A stretch of 6,575 nucleotides of DNA from Methanocorpusculum sp. Its GTDB lineage: Archaea; Halobacteriota; Methanomicrobia; Methanomicrobiales; Methanocorpusculaceae. The translations under genes and the position numbers were made by a program. Below the pieces are notes generated by a model that had not been told where the DNA came from, ran no database searches, and worked only from the letters and a program-made list of their open reading frames with translations. Of this stretch, positions 5,118 through 6,575 are shown in pieces. Every line of letters starts with the position of its first letter. The stretch's first letter is position 1. Location: positions 1 through 6,575 of the forward strand of contig DALTVZ010000075.1 in the NCBI GenBank assembly GCA_029987315.1. The letters are read 5' to 3'.

Positions 5118-5658
5118 ACGCTTTCAAAAATGCATCGCTTGGATACTCGTGAGTGCTTGCAAGAAGGAGCGTCCCCTTTCCTACAGAACATTCGACCAAA
5201 ACTGGATATCCATTTTCTGCAGTTGCAATAGATTTTCCCTCATACGTTTCAAACCAGCCGTCGGCAGCAAAATTCTTCGTGTCATATCCATCAAAAATAC
5301 ATGACCAAGGTGAAGAACAGTCAACATCAAGGCAATGTTCACCAAATTCATAATGATATTCCACATTCACAGGGAGCCAGTCATATCTGTTGGGGGAAGC
5401 GTCAGCTGCACCAAAAACCAGGAGTTTCCCCCCTTCTTCCAGATAATTTTCGATCCGCTCTGAACATGCCCGCAGAGCAGGAAGGAGCTTTGAGTACGAC
5501 GTATTGCCAAACCCTGTTGGAATGATCACGCCTGAGTATGTACCGCGATAAAACGGTGCAGACAATAAAAGTGGGGTCACCCCTTCACACGGACAGGCAA
5601 CATCTTCAATGAGACGATGAAACGTCATCTTCGAATCCCAGAACACTGCAATGCTCAT
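5089..5658 (-). CDS. Unknown protein, possibly class I amidotransferase-like fold
   Basis: I do not firmly recognise this 189-residue soluble protein; no signal peptide or membrane segment is seen. The order of elements (IAVFWDS at the N-terminus, [15 protein letters not shown] at about 42-56, a helix with [17 protein letters not shown] to about 85, and late [14 protein letters not shown]) resembles the flavodoxin-like core of ThuA and glutamine-amidotransferase-like proteins. In those, the strand ending LLVFGAA would lead to the nucleophile elbow, but there is Ala, not Cys, so ordinary glutaminase activity is unlikely. Late Cys and His residues exist but no clear metal motif. It overlaps rtcB by four bases (ATGA), with AGGAG ten bases upstream inside rtcB, so it is translated with rtcB. 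It lies 85 bases before birA; a link to either neighbour is unproven. Confidence 0.75.
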   Translation of the reverse strand: MSIAVFWDSKMTFHRLIEDVACPCEGVTPLLLSAPFYRGTYSGVIIPTGFGNTSYSKLLPALRACSERIENYLEEGGKLLVFGAADASPNRYDWLPVNVEYHYEFGEHCLDVDCSSPWSCIFDGYDTKNFAADGWFETYEGKSIATAENGYPVLVECSVGKGTLLLASTHEYPSDAFLKAFSEGESFSF

Positions 5659-6575
5659 CCTTTTATTACTCCTAGCGGCCGCATTCGCGCGACGATACGG
5701 GAGATCCCGGCATCATGTACGGTTTGAACGACCTCACTGCTGGATTTATAGACATCTGGGGCTTCTTCTGCGATGACTCCATGATTTGGCGCCCGGACAA
5801 TGATCCCCTGCTGAAGGAGAGCGTGTACGACCTCTTCGCCGGTCTGGCTCCTCTTTGCTGAAGAACGACTTTTTACCCTCCCTGATCCGTGACAGGTACT
5901 GCCAAACGTTTTATCCATCGCGCCTTGTGTTCCCGCAAGAAGATAAGAGGGTGTCCCCATACTTCCCGGAATGAGCACAGGCTGACCACAATCACGGAAC
6001 TCATGAGGAAGCTCGGATCTGCCCGGACCAAAAGCCCGCGTCGCCCCTTTTCGGTGGACACAGACTTTTTGTCGGACACCCTCGACATCATGCTCCTCCC
6101 ATTTTGCGACGTTGTGAGCGACATCATATACAAGAGGCATCTCTTCATACGAAATCTGGAATTTTTTCACAAAAAGCTCCCGCACGATATGTGTGATGAT
6201 CTGACGGTTTGCCCAGGCATAATTTGCCGAGGCCGCCATCGCGCCAAAATATGCCTCTCCTTCTGGGGAAGAGAGAGGAGCGCAGGCAAGCTGGCGGTCA
6301 GGAAGATCTATGCCATATTTTTTTGTTGCCGACTCAAGGATCTGCAGATGATCAGTACAGACCTGATGACCTAGACCCCGTGACCCGCAGTGGATCATCA
6401 CACATATCTGCCCTTCTGAAACACCGAAGGTTTTTGCCGTATCCTCATCTGTGATCTCATCAAAGACCTGGATCTCAAGAAAATGATTTCCAGAACCAAG
6501 CGTCCCGCACTGAGGAATACCCCGCTGACGTGCTTTTTTGCTGACATGTTCCGGTTGTGCACCTTTCATTGCCCC
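5655..6575 (-). CDS. rtcB: RNA-splicing ligase RtcB, C-terminal 306 residues
   Basis: GTP- and Mn2+-dependent RNA ligase joining 2',3'-cyclic phosphate (or 3'-phosphate) and 5'-OH ends, chiefly spliced tRNA halves in archaea. The frame stays open to the right edge, so the N-terminal third (with the first metal Cys) is outside. Counting from the Met codon at 6569: GSGNHFLE (26-32, with Asn28, His29, Glu32), HCGSRGLGH (60-68, His60), YDVAHN (148-153, His152), [12 protein letters not shown] (172-183) and the guanylylation motif STCHGSGR (224-231, His227). Spacing of His29, 60, 152 and 227 matches P. horikoshii His203, 234, 329 and 404, allowing one three-residue deletion. It ends with the normal PLGVIKG. 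No intein or intron is seen in this part. The downstream gene overlaps as ATGA. Confidence 0.97.
   Translation of the reverse strand, partial: GAMKGAQPEHVSKKARQRGIPQCGTLGSGNHFLEIQVFDEITDEDTAKTFGVSEGQICVMIHCGSRGLGHQVCTDHLQILESATKKYGIDLPDRQLACAPLSSPEGEAYFGAMAASANYAWANRQIITHIVRELFVKKFQISYEEMPLVYDVAHNVAKWEEHDVEGVRQKVCVHRKGATRAFGPGRSELPHEFRDCGQPVLIPGSMGTPSYLLAGTQGAMDKTFGSTCHGSGRVKSRSSAKRSQTGEEVVHALLQQGIIVRAPNHGVIAEEAPDVYKSSSEVVQTVHDAGISRIVARMRPLGVIKG

Noticed and set aside
5889..6374. Plus-strand frame of 161 codons
   Set aside because: Antisense to the conserved rtcB core; no start signal or recognisable domain.
5655..6575. Intein or inserted domain in RtcB, known in some archaea
   Set aside because: The visible part has uninterrupted family spacing between the metal and guanylylation histidines. 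The N-terminal third cannot be judged.

Overview
The window looks like a piece of a methanogenic archaeal chromosome, most likely from the Methanomicrobiales or a close relative (inference). Evidence: a class III (archaeal type IV pilin-like) signal, archaeal-style TATA boxes and oligo-T ends, an RtcB of archaeal type, and a biotin ligase whose catalytic core reads like archaeal BPLs. Species cannot be fixed from sequence alone. Every supported gene is on the minus strand, so the window is described from high to low coordinates.

Region 1 (6575-5089): the C-terminal two thirds of the RNA ligase RtcB, overlapping by ATGA a 189-residue unknown protein with a possible class-I-amidotransferase-like fold. 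A perfect 10-bp inverted repeat covers that protein's stop codon.

Region 2 (5003-1698): a biotin module. birA encodes a biotin protein ligase with an N-terminal winged helix, so it is probably also a biotin-sensing repressor. Next comes a near-perfect BirA-type operator (TAGTTAACC-N14-GGTTAACAA) abutting the start codon of bioY, the biotin-binding S component of an ECF transporter. bioY is followed by two short ATPase genes (ecfA1, ecfA2) and ecfT, all overlapping and translationally coupled. The BirA has Gln in place of the normally invariant catalytic Lys of KWPND, and the two ATPases carry complementary defects that would leave one consensus and one degenerate ATP site.

Region 3 (1697-194): a 280-bp spacer with a T-rich repeat run and two tandem hairpins whose base changes compensate each other. 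It is followed by an AT-richer gene for a secreted protein joining an archaeal pilin N-terminus to an adhesin-like beta-helix domain.

Region 4 (193-1): promoter region and the first 21 codons of a gene that reads as pycB, the biotin-carrying carboxyltransferase subunit of pyruvate carboxylase. The locus therefore links biotin uptake (BioY-EcfAA'T), biotin sensing and attachment (BirA) and a probable biotin-requiring enzyme (PycB), with the pilin/adhesin gene sitting between.
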